Assembly: GCA_964497135.1 (NCBI GenBank)
Contig: CAZCDO010000206.1
Coordinates: 1-6,711, forward strand
Source: CAIJXV01 sp964497135
GTDB lineage: Bacteria > Verrucomicrobiota > Kiritimatiellia > CAIKKV01 > CAIJXV01
Reading direction: 5' to 3'
Length of the DNA stretch: 6,711 bases
The notes beneath the pieces were generated by a model that saw only the letters and a list, made by a program, of their open reading frames with translations, did no database searches and was not told where the DNA came from. The position numbers were made by a program, and so were the translations under genes. Positions 5,673 to 6,711 of the stretch are shown piece after piece; positions within the stretch are counted from its first letter, which is position 1, and every line of letters starts with the position of its first letter.

Positions 5673-6711
5673 ATGCACTTACTGGTTCGCAGTCAAAAAA
5701 CCGGGCTCCCATCGGAACTCCTCTGGCGGAATCAAATTCAATCCCGCCTGCTGGACTCTCTCGCTGCCTCCCAACAGCGACTTCACGAACAATCCCTCGC
5801 GGAGTGGCAGATCGTCAAACAACAATGGAAGAAATGGGTCCAGGACGCTTTTGTTTCCCCCGTTCCCGACTGGCGCGGCCCCCTGAAAATCCGCAAGGTC
5901 GCCGAGCATTCATTTTCTGACTTTACGATTGAAAATTTTGCCCTGACCGCCTTCGACGGTTGGGTGATCGGCCTGAATCTCTATCGGCCCGCGCACTTCA
6001 CCGCGCCGCTCACTCCCATTCTCTGCCCTTGCGGGCATGGTCATAAATGGCTGGATGACCATCAACTGCCACCCCAGATTTTAGCCAAGGCCGGATTTGC
6101 CGCGGCCCTCTTCGATATGCCCATGTTCGGAGAACGCGAAAAACACAACGATCACTTCATCCAGGGCACTCAGGGCGCCATGGTCGGGCTGTGGAGTAAC
6201 TTCTTTTTCCTGGTCGATCTCATTCGGGTAGCTGATTATTTGGAATCACGTTCGGATATGGATTTCAGAAGCGGCATCGGGGTCACCGGTGTTTCGGGTG
6301 GGGGCCTGAGCACGATGTTCATCCCCGCCCTCGATCCCCGGGTTCGCTGTATCGCCCCGACCTGTTGCGTGGTGTCCGCCCGCGACCACCTGATTTCCGG
6401 CCTGTATACCGGGTGTGTCGAAAATTACATCCGGGGCCAGATCGCCACCGGCATGGATCTCCACCAGGTGCTCGCCATCCATTCCCCGCTGCCCTGCCTG
6501 GTCAATGCGGGCCGACAGGACGATCTGTTCCGGGAATCCGCCATTCAATCCGCCTTCCGGACCATTGAAACCCTCTACACCCGCGAAGGATATCCGGAAC
6601 GGATCCGCCTCTTCTTCGACGAGAGCCCGCACAAATATACCCCGCGCATGGCCGCCCAAACGGTCGAATGGATGCGCCGTTGGCTGCGAAATGACACAAC
6701 CCCCTTTTCCG
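5673..6711 (+). CDS. Cytoplasmic alpha/beta hydrolase (acetyl-esterase/Abhydrolase_7-like), C-terminus cut by the window edge
   Basis: A plus-strand frame of 346 full codons is open from ATG 5673 to the right edge. An in-frame TAA at 5664-5666 fixes the start, as the only ATG before the domain, and excludes a signal peptide. Seen: a charged helical N-terminal region about 15-60; a strand-turn LCPCGHGHKW (117-126) in the oxyanion-hole position; ALFDMPMFGERE (145-156), matching the D-x-x-G-x-G-E segment of large acetyl-esterase-like hydrolases; nucleophile elbow GVTGVSGGG with Ser208; candidate acid Asp283 or Asp284 in NAGRQDDLF; candidate His320 in DESPHKYTP; a last helix about 326-339. The whole triad is therefore inside the window and only a short tail should be missing. 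Known: this family removes acyl groups from carbohydrates or small esters, and many members have no known substrate. The segment CPCGHGH has two cysteines near the active site, which is unusual. It is divergent from the sulfatase and may share its control region. Confidence 0.88.
   Translation, partial: MHLLVRSQKTGLPSELLWRNQIQSRLLDSLAASQQRLHEQSLAEWQIVKQQWKKWVQDAFVSPVPDWRGPLKIRKVAEHSFSDFTIENFALTAFDGWVIGLNLYRPAHFTAPLTPILCPCGHGHKWLDDHQLPPQILAKAGFAAALFDMPMFGEREKHNDHFIQGTQGAMVGLWSNFFFLVDLIRVADYLESRSDMDFRSGIGVTGVSGGGLSTMFIPALDPRVRCIAPTCCVVSARDHLISGLYTGCVENYIRGQIATGMDLHQVLAIHSPLPCLVNAGRQDDLFRESAIQSAFRTIETLYTREGYPERIRLFFDESPHKYTPRMAAQTVEWMRRWLRNDTTPFS

Noticed and set aside
1..6711. tRNA or rRNA genes, CRISPR arrays, insertion sequences, integrase or phage genes.
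   Set aside because: No cloverleaf, regularly spaced repeats, transposase motifs or terminal repeats were seen on either strand.

Overview
The window is bacterial chromosomal DNA, GC-rich and gene-dense, with five clearly supported protein genes plus one cut or broken gene at each of two places. A type I sulfatase, a soluble PAS histidine kinase of the HisKA_3 type with an ILHDHLQQLL phospho-acceptor motif, two different alpha/beta-hydrolase esterases and an exported protein with a possible formylglycine-generating-enzyme (FGE) start together suggest a Gram-negative polymer degrader of the PVC group (Verrucomicrobiota, Kiritimatiellota, Lentisphaerota or Planctomycetota). That placement is inferred from gene content and sequence style; there is no rRNA or other marker to prove it.

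Layout, left to right. 1-112 (minus): start of an exported protein running off the left edge; the mature part begins with a Cys-Pro-x-Gly-Met-Val motif like that at the head of FGE/SUMF1 domains. 113-451: non-coding, with a good hairpin at 400-419. 452-1492 (minus): exported PHB-depolymerase/feruloyl-esterase-like hydrolase. 1534-1650 (minus): the last 38 codons of a receiver domain whose front part is missing. 1643-2836 (minus): PAS histidine kinase. 2897-4186 (minus): MFS transporter. 4183-5571 (minus): sulfatase, whose stop overlaps the transporter start by 4 bases (ATGA). 5572-5672: divergent intergenic region with an inverted repeat. 5673-6711 (plus): alpha/beta hydrolase, open to the right edge.

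The genes from 5571 down to 1 all point the same way. Sulfatase and transporter are translationally coupled, the kinase follows after 60 bases, and the esterase follows the kinase after 150 bases that hold the receiver remnant. The sulfatase and the divergent hydrolase both lack a signal peptide, and each has an in-frame stop just upstream that rules out a hidden one. The esterase and the left-edge protein both have export signals. A reasonable reading, by inference, is a small catabolic locus: an exported esterase acts outside, the MFS protein carries a small sulfated and perhaps acylated molecule inward, and the cytoplasmic sulfatase and hydrolase process it, with the PAS kinase as a possible sensor. 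The substrate cannot be read from sequence.

The most notable points are the predicted cytoplasmic sulfatase locked to a transporter, the amputated receiver domain behind the kinase, and the possible sulfatase-maturation-family protein at the left edge.
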